Positions 8,536 to 17,554 of a stretch of DNA of 64,000 nt are shown here, piece after piece. A model generated the notes under the pieces. That model was not told where the DNA came from. It did not search any database and saw only the letters and a program-made list of their open reading frames with translations. This DNA comes from Parvibaculum sp. (GTDB lineage Bacteria > Pseudomonadota > Alphaproteobacteria > Parvibaculales > Parvibaculaceae): positions 496,001 to 560,000 of the forward strand of contig JAEPQD010000001.1 of NCBI GenBank assembly GCA_017642695.1. Reading direction: 5' to 3'. Every line of letters begins with the position of its first letter. The stretch's first letter is position 1. The position numbers were made by a program, and so were the translations under genes.

Positions 8536-9678
8536 TCAGAACGAGACCGACAGTACCAGACCACCCGACATGGAGTCGTAGGATCCGGCGGCACCGTAGT
8601 CGACATCGGACATCTGCAGGTCGAGACCCACATCGACGCCGGAGCCGAGGTTGTAACCGCCACCCGTCTGCCAGGTTTCGATCTCAGCCGAATAACCCGG
8701 CGTGCTGAGCTCGTCCGTCAGATAGGCAACACCAACCGTCCACGGACCGGTCGAGTAGGAAAGACCAGCCGTCCATACTTCTTCTTCGAGGCCAGAGGCC
8801 GAAGGCAGAACGACCGAGGTCACAGCCAGGTCTTCCGACTGGTACCAGGAACCGCCCAGCGTGAAGCCGCCGAAGCCAAGGTTCAGACCGAAGCCCAGTT
8901 CTTCCGGATCACCGTTTGTGGCGGTGGGCGCATCGCCCGTCACGTAGAAGCCGTCAGCACCGAGATCGACGCTACCGAACGAACCCGCATAGTTGAGGGC
9001 AACTTCGACGACGTCATTGACGACGGCACCGGAAGCCGCAACGCCGAGACCATTCGGGTTCGGGCCATTGTAGGTCACGTCCGGCGTGTAGGAGAGGCCG
9101 AGCTGGAAGCCGGCGAAACGCGGCGTGAAGTAGGTCACCTTGTTCGCATCGGCCGCCATCAGGGAGAACGTCGAATTCCTGAAGAACGGGGTCGAGGCGA
9201 GAGCCGTCAGCGTCGCAATCGAGCTGTTGACCGTGTTCACGTTGAGGATGTTCGGGCTGTCGACACCATTGCCCGGCACGAACCAGGGCGAGGTGTAGTG
9301 CATCTTGAACGCAGCGCCGTCCGTGCCACCGATTTCGAACCGGCCGAAGCCGCCTTCGAGGTAGGCGAACAGTTCGCGGAAGGTCGCATCGTTGTTGAAG
9401 TGGTAGTTCCAGTCATCGCCGAGCGAGAGCGTCGCCGTCACACCGGCAACCATGCCGTTGTCGAGCGTGCCTTCGGCATTGATGTCGATGTTGCGCGCGA
9501 CGAGCTTGACGGCGGTGTCGTTGAAACCGACCGCACCGAAATCGTCATGGTCGATCGCATAGAAACCGGCAGTGACCGTACCGCCAACCGTAACGGTCAG
9601 CGGATCGCTCGCGAGCGCCGGACCGGCGACAAGGCCAGCCGAGACGAGAGCGGTCGTCCCAAGGAGAGTCTTTTTCAT
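8536..9678 (-). CDS. Outer-membrane porin (copy 2)
   Basis: This is a 380-residue porin with a Sec signal peptide (cleavage after ALA at about residue 23) and a terminal Phe (LVLSVSF). It is a paralogue of the porin at 5370-6506. The N-terminal third is almost identical in protein and also very similar in DNA, with mostly synonymous differences. The region of about residues 150-170 has an insertion here (NSSIATLTALAS). The surface loops (for example around NGDPEELG and TSVVLPSASG) differ, as expected if the two channels face different solutes or phages. It has its own terminator. Confidence 0.93.
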   Translation of the reverse strand: MKKTLLGTTALVSAGLVAGPALASDPLTVTVGGTVTAGFYAIDHDDFGAVGFNDTAVKLVARNIDINAEGTLDNGMVAGVTATLSLGDDWNYHFNNDATFRELFAYLEGGFGRFEIGGTDGAAFKMHYTSPWFVPGNGVDSPNILNVNTVNSSIATLTALASTPFFRNSTFSLMAADANKVTYFTPRFAGFQLGLSYTPDVTYNGPNPNGLGVAASGAVVNDVVEVALNYAGSFGSVDLGADGFYVTGDAPTATNGDPEELGFGLNLGFGGFTLGGSWYQSEDLAVTSVVLPSASGLEEEVWTAGLSYSTGPWTVGVAYLTDELSTPGYSAEIETWQTGGGYNLGSGVDVGLDLQMSDVDYGAAGSYDSMSGGLVLSVSF

Positions 9679-9799
9679 GTGTTCCTCGCAGTATCAGCTA
9701 TGAGCTGTTCCATTTGTACGAGCCATCGGAAAGAAACCCCCCGTGGCTGCGTCCATCGCCGGGCCGACTGAAGAAACTGCCCCCCGAGCGCGTATGTCG

Positions 9800-9829
9800 A
9801 TTAATCCGTTGATAACCGCCTTGGGTCAA
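9800..9829 (-). promoter_or_regulatory. Candidate promoter of porin copy 2
   Basis: On the minus strand, TTGACC (9829-9824) is followed after 18 bases by ATTAAT (9805-9800). This would give a leader of about 115 bases before the porin ATG. The spacing is acceptable, but the -10 is only a moderate match. Confidence 0.35.
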
Positions 9830-10132
9830 GCAAACCTCTCCCCATGACGAAGGAATGTCAGATCATGTTGCGGAAAGGGCACAAATCCGCAGGGAACGTT
9901 AACGAAAGCCTAAGAGGAACAGCGAGGGCGGTCCGGTCGCGCGGCGATACTGTGAGCAATGATGCAGACTCTTCGCGATCCGGGCTACACGGCGCATCGC
10001 AAAGCAGGCAGTTCGCTTGCGGATGTCAGACGATGATTAGTGTGCCTTGCTGGCAACAGTAGGGGCACAGGGGGAGTTCCGGGACCGCTTTTTCAGACCT
10101 CTGAACGGGCGGTTGCCCGCGAATATGCGTGA

Positions 10133-10162
10133 TTGCGGCGCAAGGCGTTCTCTCGCTATAAA
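10133..10162 (+). promoter_or_regulatory. Candidate promoter of the DUF3576-leuS-lptE-holA unit
   Basis: TTGCGG (10133-10138), an 18-base spacer and TATAAA (10157-10162) lie about 115 bases before the lipoprotein ATG. The -10 is a good match; the -35 keeps only TTG. Confidence 0.4.
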
Positions 10163-10275
10163 GGCGCGCCCGCCGCGTTCATCGGCGGGAAAGCGAAATC
10201 ACTTGCTCTCCGCGGGGCGATAACGCAAGAACCGGCGGACAGAGGGACGCAACGCGAGAGGCTTGCCGTAAATCG

Positions 10276-10842
10276 ATGACCTATCTCCCACTGACACGCG
10301 CGAAACTGACCGCCGCGGCGCTTCTCTGCGCCACTCTTCTCGGCCTCGCGGCCTGCGGCCCCTCGGAATCGAACTTCCCCGGCCAGCCGACCGGCAAGGG
10401 CCCCAACAACCCGACCGGCGAGGAGCGCGAATCAATCTTCGGCGAAGACGGCCTGACGCTGTTCGGCGGCGCCGCGGAAGAAGACAACACGGGTGGCAGC
10501 GGCATCGGCGTCAACAGCTTCCTGTGGCGCGCCTCGCTCGACACGATCGCCTTCATGCCGCTCGCCTCCGCCGACCCCTTCGGCGGCGTCATCATCACGG
10601 ACTGGTACCAGGACCCGAAGGCGCAGGGCGAGCGCTTCAAGGTGACGGTTTACATCCTCGACAAGCGGCTACGCGCCGACGGCGTGAAAGTGGCAGTTTT
10701 CCGCCAGGAACGCGCGGCAGATGGCGGCGAATGGGTCGATGCCGAGGTCAATGCGGCGACCTCGCTGCAGATCGAGAACGCGATCCTCGTCCGCGCCCGC
10801 CAGCTTCGCATCAACACGATCGAGGCGACGGAGCAGAAGTAA
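10276..10842 (+). CDS. DUF3576 domain lipoprotein
   Basis: This is a 188-residue lipoprotein. The signal peptide ends in a lipobox LAAC with Cys27, followed by a Gly/Pro/Asn-rich linker and a folded domain from about residue 70. That domain ([21 protein letters not shown], then [10 protein letters not shown]) matches the alphaproteobacterial DUF3576 family, which has no assigned function. Its position directly upstream of leuS-lptE-holA suggests an envelope role, but that is inference. The leuS start lies 61 bases downstream, so they are probably one operon. Confidence 0.9.
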   Translation: MTYLPLTRAKLTAAALLCATLLGLAACGPSESNFPGQPTGKGPNNPTGEERESIFGEDGLTLFGGAAEEDNTGGSGIGVNSFLWRASLDTIAFMPLASADPFGGVIITDWYQDPKAQGERFKVTVYILDKRLRADGVKVAVFRQERAADGGEWVDAEVNAATSLQIENAILVRARQLRINTIEATEQK

Positions 10843-10903
10843 AGGCCGCATAGCCGGTTCATCTGACAAAGGCGCTTCGCCTCCCGCGGAGCCACCGAAC
10901 GAC

Positions 10904-13507
10904 ATGTCCACAAGATACAATGCCCGCGCGGTCGAGCCGAAATGGCAGAAGCTCTGGGAAGAGCGTGGCGATTTCCTGACCGGCGACGGCACCGACGGCA
11001 GACCCAAATATTATGTTCTTGAAATGTTCCCCTATCCTTCGGGGCGCATTCACATGGGGCATGTCCGCAACTACACGATGGGCGACGTGATCGCGCGCTA
11101 CCGCAAGGCGCGCGGCTTCAACGTGCTGCACCCGATGGGCTGGGATGCGTTCGGCATGCCGGCCGAAAATGCGGCGATGGAGAAGAATGTCCATCCGAAG
11201 GGCTGGACCTACGACAACATCGCGGCGATGCGCGAGCAGCTGAAGGCAATCGGCCTCGCGATCGACTGGTCCCGCGAGTTCGCGACCTGCGACCCCGAAT
11301 ATTACGGCCACGAACAGGCGCTCTTCCTCGACATGCTCGACGCGGGCCTCGTCAGCCGCAAGAAGAGCATGGTGAACTGGGACCCGGTCGACAACACCGT
11401 GCTGGCGAACGAGCAGGTGATCGACGGCCGCGGCTGGCGCTCGGGCGCGGCCGTCGAACGGCGTGAGCTGACGCAGTGGTTCCTGAAGATTTCCGACTTC
11501 GCCGATGAGCTCCTCGAAGGCCTCGAGACGCTCGACCGCTGGCCCGAAAAGGTCCGGCTGATGCAGAAGAACTGGATCGGGCGTTCGGAAGGCGCGCGCG
11601 TCTTCTTCGAGCTCGAGAATGCGCCCGGCGATAACGGCAAACTCGAAATCTTCACGACGCGGCCGGACACGCTTTTCGGCGCGAGCTTCTGTGCGCTCTC
11701 GCCCCACCACCCGCTGACGCAGACGCTTGCGAAGGACAATCCCGCGCTCCAGGACTTCATCCGCGAATGCGACCGCATCGGCACCTCGGAAGAAGCGATC
11801 GAGACCGCAGAGAAGATGGGTTTCGACACGGGGCTCAAGGCGCGCCATCCCTTCATCGAGGGAAAGACGCTGCCGGTCTATGTGGCGAATTTCGTGCTGA
11901 TGGACTACGGCACGGGCGCGATCTTCGCCTGTCCCGCGCATGATCAGCGCGACTTCGACTTCGCGAAGAAATACGGGCTTCCGATCCTGCCCGTCGTGAC
12001 ACCGAAGGATCGCGCGGACGACACCGCGTGGGCCGAGGCGCTCGTCGCCGGCACGGAGGCCTTCACGGGCGACGGCGTGGCGGTCAATTCGGAATTCCTG
12101 AACGGGCTCGACGTCGCGGCCGCGAAGCGCGCCGCCATCGAGAAACTCGAAACGCTGAAGCTCGGCGAAGGCACGGTGAACTACCGCCTGCGCGACTGGG
12201 GCATTTCGCGCCAGCGCTACTGGGGCTGTCCGATCCCGATCATCCATTGTGGAAGCTGCGGCATCGTACCCGTGCCGCGCGACCAGTTGCCGGTCGTGTT
12301 GCCCGACGATGTGAGTTTCAGCGAGCCTGGCAACCCCCTCGACCGGCATCCGACATGGAAGGATGTCGACTGTCCGACCTGCGGCAAGCCGGCGCGGCGC
12401 GAGACCGATACCTTCGACACGTTCGTCGACAGCTCCTGGTATTTCGCGCGCTTCACCGCGCCGGACGCGGCAACACCGACCGACAAGGCGCTCGCCGATC
12501 ACTGGCTGCCGGTCGACCAGTATATCGGCGGCATAGAACACGCGATCCTGCATCTCCTCTATTCGCGCTTCTTCACGCGCGCGATGAAGACGACAGGGCA
12601 TGTCTCGCTCGACGAACCTTTCGCCGGCCTCTTCACGCAAGGCATGGTCAACCACGAAACCTATCGCGACGCGAAGGGCCGCTGGGTGCCGCCCGCCGAA
12701 GTCGCGATCGAGACGGTCGACGGAAAGCGCGTCGCGAAACACATCGCGGACGGGACACCGGTGACCATCGGTTCCGTCGAGAAGATGTCGAAGTCGAAGA
12801 AGAACACCGTCGACCCGGAAGACATCATCGCGAAATACGGCGCCGACACCGCACGCTGGTTCATGCTCTCCGACAGCCCGCCCGAGCGCGACGTGCAGTG
12901 GACGGACCAGGGCGCGGAAGGCGCCTGGCGCTTCACGCAGCGCCTTTGGCGGATGGTGACGGAAAAGCAGGAAGAGCTCGCGGCGAAGGGAACGGCGATG
13001 CCCGCCGCTTTCTCCGACGGCGAACTGGCGTTGCGCCGTGCTGCCCACCAGGCGCTCGCGGCCGCGACCGAGGACTTCGAGAACCTGCGCTTCAACCGCG
13101 CCGTCGCGCGGGTCTACGAACTTGCGAACGCGGTTTCGGGCTTTACCGCCTCGACGCCGGAAGGGGCCTTCGCGAAGCGCGAGGCGCTGGAGATCCTGGT
13201 GCAGATCGTCGGACCCATGATGCCGCATATCGCGGAGGAGTGCTGGGAAGCGCTCGGCCATGGCGAACCGCTGACCGCCACCGAATGGCCGGTTGCCGAC
13301 AAGGCCCTCCTCGTGGAAGACTCCATCACGATCGCCGTTCAGGTGAACGGCAAGCGCCGCGACGAGCTGACCATCGCCCGGGATGCGGACAGGGAAACAG
13401 TGGAGCGGGCCGCACTCGCGCTGGAAAAAGTGGAGAAGGCGATCGATGGAAAAGCCATCCGCAAGGTCATTGTCGTTCCGGGCAAGATCGTCAACATCGT
13501 GGCGTGA
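10904..13507 (+). CDS. leuS: Leucyl-tRNA synthetase
   Basis: This is an 867-residue class I aminoacyl-tRNA synthetase that charges tRNA-Leu. The HIGH-type motif appears as [14 protein letters not shown] near residue 45, the KMSKS motif as [11 protein letters not shown] near residue 625, and the CP1 editing domain lies between them ([12 protein letters not shown]). A zinc-ribbon-like segment with two CxxC-type pairs (HCGSCG, CPTCG) is also visible. The length is normal for bacterial LeuRS. The ATG at 10904 (MSTRYNA) is chosen; an upstream in-frame ATG at 10721 falls inside the preceding gene. Confidence 0.98.
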   Translation: MSTRYNARAVEPKWQKLWEERGDFLTGDGTDGRPKYYVLEMFPYPSGRIHMGHVRNYTMGDVIARYRKARGFNVLHPMGWDAFGMPAENAAMEKNVHPKGWTYDNIAAMREQLKAIGLAIDWSREFATCDPEYYGHEQALFLDMLDAGLVSRKKSMVNWDPVDNTVLANEQVIDGRGWRSGAAVERRELTQWFLKISDFADELLEGLETLDRWPEKVRLMQKNWIGRSEGARVFFELENAPGDNGKLEIFTTRPDTLFGASFCALSPHHPLTQTLAKDNPALQDFIRECDRIGTSEEAIETAEKMGFDTGLKARHPFIEGKTLPVYVANFVLMDYGTGAIFACPAHDQRDFDFAKKYGLPILPVVTPKDRADDTAWAEALVAGTEAFTGDGVAVNSEFLNGLDVAAAKRAAIEKLETLKLGEGTVNYRLRDWGISRQRYWGCPIPIIHCGSCGIVPVPRDQLPVVLPDDVSFSEPGNPLDRHPTWKDVDCPTCGKPARRETDTFDTFVDSSWYFARFTAPDAATPTDKALADHWLPVDQYIGGIEHAILHLLYSRFFTRAMKTTGHVSLDEPFAGLFTQGMVNHETYRDAKGRWVPPAEVAIETVDGKRVAKHIADGTPVTIGSVEKMSKSKKNTVDPEDIIAKYGADTARWFMLSDSPPERDVQWTDQGAEGAWRFTQRLWRMVTEKQEELAAKGTAMPAAFSDGELALRRAAHQALAAATEDFENLRFNRAVARVYELANAVSGFTASTPEGAFAKREALEILVQIVGPMMPHIAEECWEALGHGEPLTATEWPVADKALLVEDSITIAVQVNGKRRDELTIARDADRETVERAALALEKVEKAIDGKAIRKVIVVPGKIVNIVA

Positions 13508-13529
13508 CGCACGGCGCGCGGGCGCGCTG

Positions 13530-14027
13530 ATGATGCTGCTCGCCTTCGCGATGCCGCTTGCCGCCTGCGGCTTCACGCCGCTTTATGCCGAACGCAATGA
13601 CGGCGCGGTGGTCGCCGATCTCGCGGGACTCGATGTCAGCGCACCGGATGACAGGCTCGGCCGCGAACTGAAATACAATCTGCTCGACCTGCTTTCGAGC
13701 AGCGGCAATCCGCCCGCAAGCCCCGCCTATCTCGTCGAGCTCGCCCCGATCATCTACAACGAGGATCTGGCCATCGAGCCGGACGCGGACGTGACGCGAA
13801 AGAACCTCGTCATGGTGGTGCCGTTCCGCCTGATCGATACGGCGACGAACAAGACCGTGCTTCGTTCCACTTCGCGGTCGCGCTCTTCCTACAACCGCGT
13901 TTCATCGGAATTCGCCAACATCGTTGCCGCGCAGAACGCGGAGAGCCGCATCGCGCGGGCCATCGCGAGCGACATCAAGCTGCAGCTCTCGATCTATTTC
14001 GACCGCGTGGCGAGCGCCGGCAGCTAG
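13530..14027 (+). CDS. lptE: LPS-assembly lipoprotein LptE
   Basis: This is an outer-membrane lipoprotein that plugs LptD and helps deliver LPS to the surface. The lipobox is PLAACGFTPLY; the CGFTPLY start of the mature protein is the family hallmark. The remainder shows the expected strand-helix pattern (VVPFRLIDTATNKTV, then IARAIASDIKLQL). The first ATG gives an unusually short signal peptide with no basic residue. An in-frame ATG at 13446, inside the end of leuS, would add a basic N-region, so the true start is uncertain. It lies between leuS and holA, the usual alphaproteobacterial order. Confidence 0.88.
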   Translation: MMLLAFAMPLAACGFTPLYAERNDGAVVADLAGLDVSAPDDRLGRELKYNLLDLLSSSGNPPASPAYLVELAPIIYNEDLAIEPDADVTRKNLVMVVPFRLIDTATNKTVLRSTSRSRSSYNRVSSEFANIVAAQNAESRIARAIASDIKLQLSIYFDRVASAGS

Positions 14028-14039
14028 AGAGGCCCGGCG

Positions 14040-15083
14040 GTGAAGATCTCTCCGAGAGAAGCCGACCGCTTCGCCGCAAAGCCCGACCCGAAGGTTGCGG
14101 CGGTCCTCGTCTACGGGCCCGACACGGGGCTTGTGCGCGAACGCATCAAGATGATGATGAAGACGGTGGTGGACGATCTTGCCGATCCGTTCCGCATCGC
14201 CGAACTCTCCGACAGCGACCTGAAGAGCGATCCCGCCCGGCTTTCAGACGAAGCGGCGGCGATCGCGATGCTTGGCGGACGGCGCGTGGTGCGCGTGCGG
14301 GGCGCCGCCGACGGCCTGTCGAAGACCTTCGAGAGTTTTCTCGCCGATCCGGCGGGCGACGCGCTGGTGCTTGTGGAAGCCGGCGACCTCGGTCCGCGCT
14401 CCTCGTTGCGCTCGCTTTTCGAAGGAGCGGCCAACGCGGCGGCAATCGCCTGCTACGCCGACAACACGGAAGCGCTCGAAGGCGTGATCCGCCAGCGGCT
14501 CGCCGCCAACGGACTGGCGCCGGAACCGGCGGCGCTCGAATACCTGCTCGAAAATCTCGGCTCCGACCGCGGCGTGACGCAGAGCGAACTCGAAAAGCTC
14601 GTGCTCTATATGGGTCCCGGCGAGGAAGGCGGAAAGCGGACGGTGACGCTCGACGACGCGCGCGCGAGCGTCGGCGACAATGCAGGCTCCAGCCTCGACG
14701 AGGTGATCGACGCGGCGCTGACCGGCGACCTCGACGGCCTCGACACGGCGATGGCGCGCGCGAAGGCCGCCGATACGAATGCCATCGCGATCCTCAATGC
14801 GCTGACGCGGCACATGACGCAACTTCACCTGGCGGCGGCACGGATCGAAACGGGTAGCGACATCGAGGGCGCGATCCGGAGCTTCCGTCCGCCGGTCCAT
14901 TTCAGCCGGAAAAACTCCGTACAAGGACAATTGCGCGCCTGGAACCGGAAGCGTCTCGACCGCGCGCTGGCGCTGGTGCTGGAAGCGGAAGGGCAATGCA
15001 AATCTTCCGGCCAGCCCGATACGGCGATCTGCGGCCAGACGCTTTTCAGGATCGCGCAAGGCGCGCGCGCCGGGCGGCGCTGA
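14040..15083 (+). CDS. holA: DNA polymerase III subunit delta
   Basis: This is a 347-residue delta subunit of the clamp loader, which opens the beta clamp. It starts with GTG at 14040. The family pattern is present: an N-terminal AAA+-like fold with VLVYGPDTGLVRERI, then LVLVEAGDL, the lid helix region (LEYLLENLGSDRGVTQSELEKL) and the collar domain (IAILNALTRHMTQLH). It starts 12 bases after lptE and completes the leuS-lptE-holA unit. It converges on parB. Confidence 0.95.
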   Translation: MKISPREADRFAAKPDPKVAAVLVYGPDTGLVRERIKMMMKTVVDDLADPFRIAELSDSDLKSDPARLSDEAAAIAMLGGRRVVRVRGAADGLSKTFESFLADPAGDALVLVEAGDLGPRSSLRSLFEGAANAAAIACYADNTEALEGVIRQRLAANGLAPEPAALEYLLENLGSDRGVTQSELEKLVLYMGPGEEGGKRTVTLDDARASVGDNAGSSLDEVIDAALTGDLDGLDTAMARAKAADTNAIAILNALTRHMTQLHLAAARIETGSDIEGAIRSFRPPVHFSRKNSVQGQLRAWNRKRLDRALALVLEAEGQCKSSGQPDTAICGQTLFRIAQGARAGRR

Positions 15084-15427
15084 CGGTAGCGCGATACCTC
15101 AACCGGGGATAAAACGCGGCGACTGTCACTGAACTGTCATGAAAACGTCATGGAGCGTTTCACGGACAACCGCCCTGCCCGTTCGAGGCCCTTCCGTGCC
15201 GCCCGGCCACACCCCTGTGCAACGCTGCAACGGCATTCGGGCCACAGCGGGGATTTCCTTTGTCACAGCGCGGCGGTGCGGATGGGCGACAGCGGGGACA
15301 AGTTCCCTTCCGGTTTGCGCCGGTCATGTTTCGACATCCACCCTGCCACAGGGGGAGGGTTATCCAGATGACTTACGCCGGCATCACGCCCGGACCCGGA
15401 TAACCCCTCCGTACCCGGAAGATATTC
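15084..15427. other. Intergenic region between holA and parB
   Basis: These 344 bases lie between convergent genes. They contain an inverted repeat GGGTTATCC (15357-15365) / GGATAACCC (15398-15406). The left arm overlaps TTATCCAGA (15360-15368), one base from a DnaA box. A 13-mer AGCGGGGACAAGT (15291-15303) recurs exactly in the putative oriC at 36501-36513. No protein-coding sequence is credible here. Confidence 0.5.
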
Positions 15428-16336
15428 TCAGTGCATCTTCTGGGCGGTCCGGCCGGCGAGGCGGCGGCAGATCTCGTCGAGCTGCTCGAGCGTCTTGTAG
15501 GCGATACGGACCTCGCCGCCCTTGTCGCCCGAATAGGCGATCTCGACCTTGAGGCCGAGCTGGTCGGAGATGTTCTTTTCGAGCGCCAGCGTGTCCGCGT
15601 CCTTTTCCGCTTTCGGCAGCGACTTCGGCTTGGTCGAGGCGGCCGCCGGATCCGGCTTGCGGGTGAGCGCCTCCGCCTCGCGGGCCGAAAGTCCCTTGGC
15701 GACGATCTCGCGGGCGAACTTCTCCGCCTCGTCATGGCCGATCAGCGGCCGGGCCTGGCCGGCTGTGAGCTTGCCTTCCTCGATGAGGGAGCGAACGCCA
15801 TCCGGCAGCGACAGCAGGCGCAGCGTGTTGGCGACATGGGAGCGGCTCTTGCCGATGAGCTTGGAGAGCTTGTCCTGCGTGTATTCGAACTGCTGCATCA
15901 GCCGCTCATAGCCCGCCGCCTCTTCGACGGCGTTGAGGTCCGCGCGCTGAACATTTTCGATGATCGCAATTTCGAGCGACTCGGCATCCGAGAGCTCCTT
16001 CACGATCACCGGCACCTGATGAAGCTGCGCCGCCTGCGCCGCGCGCCAGCGGCGTTCGCCGGCGACGATCTCGAAAGAGTTTGCCACATTGGCAACGGGC
16101 CGCACGACGATCGGCTGAAGGATGCCTTTCTCGCGGATCGAGTTCGCGAGATCCTCCAGGTCTTCCGGCCGGAACGTATGGCGCGGCTGGAACGGGTTCG
16201 CGCGCAGATATTCGATCGGCACCTCGCGAACACCCTTGGGTTGCGGCGCTTCCTTGTCGCCAAGGGCGAACGCCGTATCCTCTCCGATCAGTGCCGCCAG
16301 ACCGCGTCCAAGACGGCTCGGGGTTTCCTCTGCCAT
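15428..16336 (-). CDS. parB: Chromosome-partitioning protein ParB
   Basis: This is the CTP-dependent DNA clamp that loads at parS and spreads to form the partition complex. It has about 302 residues from the MAEETPSRLGRGLAALIG start at 16336; in-frame ATGs at 16342 and 16405 are also possible. The order is an N-terminal ParA-stimulating segment (SRLGRGL), then the ParB/Srx CTPase motifs (NPFQPR near residue 50 and GERRWRA near 100), then IIENVQRADLN, the HTH that reads parS (KLIGKSRSHVANTLRLL), and a C-terminal dimerisation domain. Its gene is 270 bases from parA, wider than the usual tight parAB pair. Confidence 0.97.
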   Translation of the reverse strand: MAEETPSRLGRGLAALIGEDTAFALGDKEAPQPKGVREVPIEYLRANPFQPRHTFRPEDLEDLANSIREKGILQPIVVRPVANVANSFEIVAGERRWRAAQAAQLHQVPVIVKELSDAESLEIAIIENVQRADLNAVEEAAGYERLMQQFEYTQDKLSKLIGKSRSHVANTLRLLSLPDGVRSLIEEGKLTAGQARPLIGHDEAEKFAREIVAKGLSAREAEALTRKPDPAAASTKPKSLPKAEKDADTLALEKNISDQLGLKVEIAYSGDKGGEVRIAYKTLEQLDEICRRLAGRTAQKMH

Positions 16337-16606
16337 TGCCATCGCTTCCCTTCCAATGCCTTTCATAAAACCCTCAACGCCCTGAACACTCGACTTCCCG
16401 GACACTCACCGATCCGAACATGCGCCGGATCCTCTATCTGCCGGCTGCCCTCGGTATGGCCGGTATGACCTAACCATAATCCCGGAATTCCGGGACCTGT
16501 CCGCGAACCAACTTACCAGAACACTACCTTGTATGACCCATAATCAAATAGTTTCAATCCGTTAGGAGACGTTGTTAAGACAACTCACAGCGCCCTTCCG
16601 GACATG
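16337..16606. promoter_or_regulatory. parA-parB spacer with a 16-bp perfect palindrome
   Basis: These 270 bases separate parA from parB, both leftward. The perfect palindrome TCCCGGAATTCCGGGA is at 16480-16495. Beside it is a direct repeat (CGGTATGGCCGGTATG). The part near parA is AT-rich. It may hold a separate parB promoter and an operator. Confidence 0.5.
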
Positions 16607-17554
16607 TCAGGCCGCGCTCCGGCGAATCGCCCGCTCGCGCTGGATCATCTCCGCGGCGAGCTTCATATAGGCCTTGCTGCCGGCGCAGCGATGATCGTAG
16701 ACCAGCGCCGGCTTGCCATAGGACGGCGCTTCCGAGATGCGGACGTTGCGCGGGATCACCGTGCGGTAGACCTTGTCGCCGAGATGCGTGCGTACGTCGC
16801 TCGCGACCTGGTCGGACAGTTTGTTGCGCTGGTCGAACATGGTCAGCACGATGCCCTGGATGTCGAGACGCGGATTGAGACTGGTCTTGACGCGCTCGAC
16901 GGTGCGCAAGAGCTGGCTCAGACCTTCCAGCGCGAAGAACTCGCATTGCAGCGGAACGAGAATCGCGTCGGCCGCCGTCATCGCATTGATGGTGAGCAGG
17001 TTCAGCGACGGCGGGCAATCGATCAGCAGATAGGAGTAGGGCCGCTGGCTCATGCGCTGCTCGGCTTCGCTCGTGTCGCGCTGCTTGCCGTTGCGCGGCA
17101 TGCGCGCGAGCGCATCGCGCAAACGATGCGAGCGGCGCGGCACGGAAGCAAGTTCGAGTTCGGCGCCGAGCAGATCCATCGTGGACGGAACAATATCGAG
17201 ACCGGGCACCTTGGTCGGCACGATCGCATCCTCGATCAGCGCCGCACCGATCAGCACGTCGTAAGCGGAAACCTTGCGCTCATTGCGTCCGATGCCGAGG
17301 CCCGTGCTTGCATTGCCCTGCGGATCGAGATCGACGACAAGGACACGCTCGCCGACAGCGGCAAGCGCGGTACCGAGATTGATCGCCGTCGTCGTCTTGC
17401 CTACGCCGCCCTTCTGATTGGCAACAACGAGGATGCGCGGACGCTCCGTGGACGGAACAACCATCCGGTCGGACCCGGTAGTACCTTGCGGTGTCGTGAT
17501 CGAAGCGGCGGTATTTGCCGCGTCAGCTACCAGCGTCTTGTCGATCTGTTCCAT
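16607..17554 (-). CDS. parA: Chromosome-partitioning ATPase ParA
   Basis: This is a 315-residue ParA-type Walker ATPase that forms the DNA-bound gradient moving ParB-parS. The deviant Walker A is QKGGVGKTT at about residues 47-55, Walker A' is VVDLDPQGNAST, and Walker B is YLLIDCPPSL. Residues 1-36 form a low-complexity N-terminal extension before the fold (ATP-binding strand RILVVANQ). It overlaps the end of rsmG by 32 bases, so rsmG and parA are translationally close. A C-terminal insertion in the EAPSYGKPALVYDHRCAGS loop is typical for the family. Confidence 0.97.
   Translation of the reverse strand: MEQIDKTLVADAANTAASITTPQGTTGSDRMVVPSTERPRILVVANQKGGVGKTTTAINLGTALAAVGERVLVVDLDPQGNASTGLGIGRNERKVSAYDVLIGAALIEDAIVPTKVPGLDIVPSTMDLLGAELELASVPRRSHRLRDALARMPRNGKQRDTSEAEQRMSQRPYSYLLIDCPPSLNLLTINAMTAADAILVPLQCEFFALEGLSQLLRTVERVKTSLNPRLDIQGIVLTMFDQRNKLSDQVASDVRTHLGDKVYRTVIPRNVRISEAPSYGKPALVYDHRCAGSKAYMKLAAEMIQRERAIRRSAA

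Larger units (their letters stand above)
9679..10275. other. Intergenic region between porin copy 2 and the DUF3576 gene
   Basis: These 597 bases separate divergent genes and contain no convincing coding sequence. Candidate promoters lie at each end (9800-9829 leftward, 10133-10162 rightward). One CtrA-like site, TTAACGAAAGCCTAA, lies at 9899-9913, one base away from TTAA-N7-TTAA. A small RNA cannot be excluded. Short ORFs here lack ribosome sites and family-like sequence. Confidence 0.5.

Noticed and set aside
9844-10062. 72-codon ORF in the porin-DUF3576 gap
   Set aside because: No ribosome site, no family-like pattern, and Ser/Arg/Gly-rich composition. A 24-codon frame at 9961 was also set aside for the same reasons.
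10859-13576. 905-codon open frame opposite leuS
   Set aside because: It is a shadow of a GC-rich gene on the other strand; its translation is Arg/His-rich and shows no domain.
15398-15406. holA-parB inverted repeat as a terminator
   Set aside because: The two arms are separated by 32 bases with no T run, so it is not an intrinsic terminator; it may be a binding site instead.
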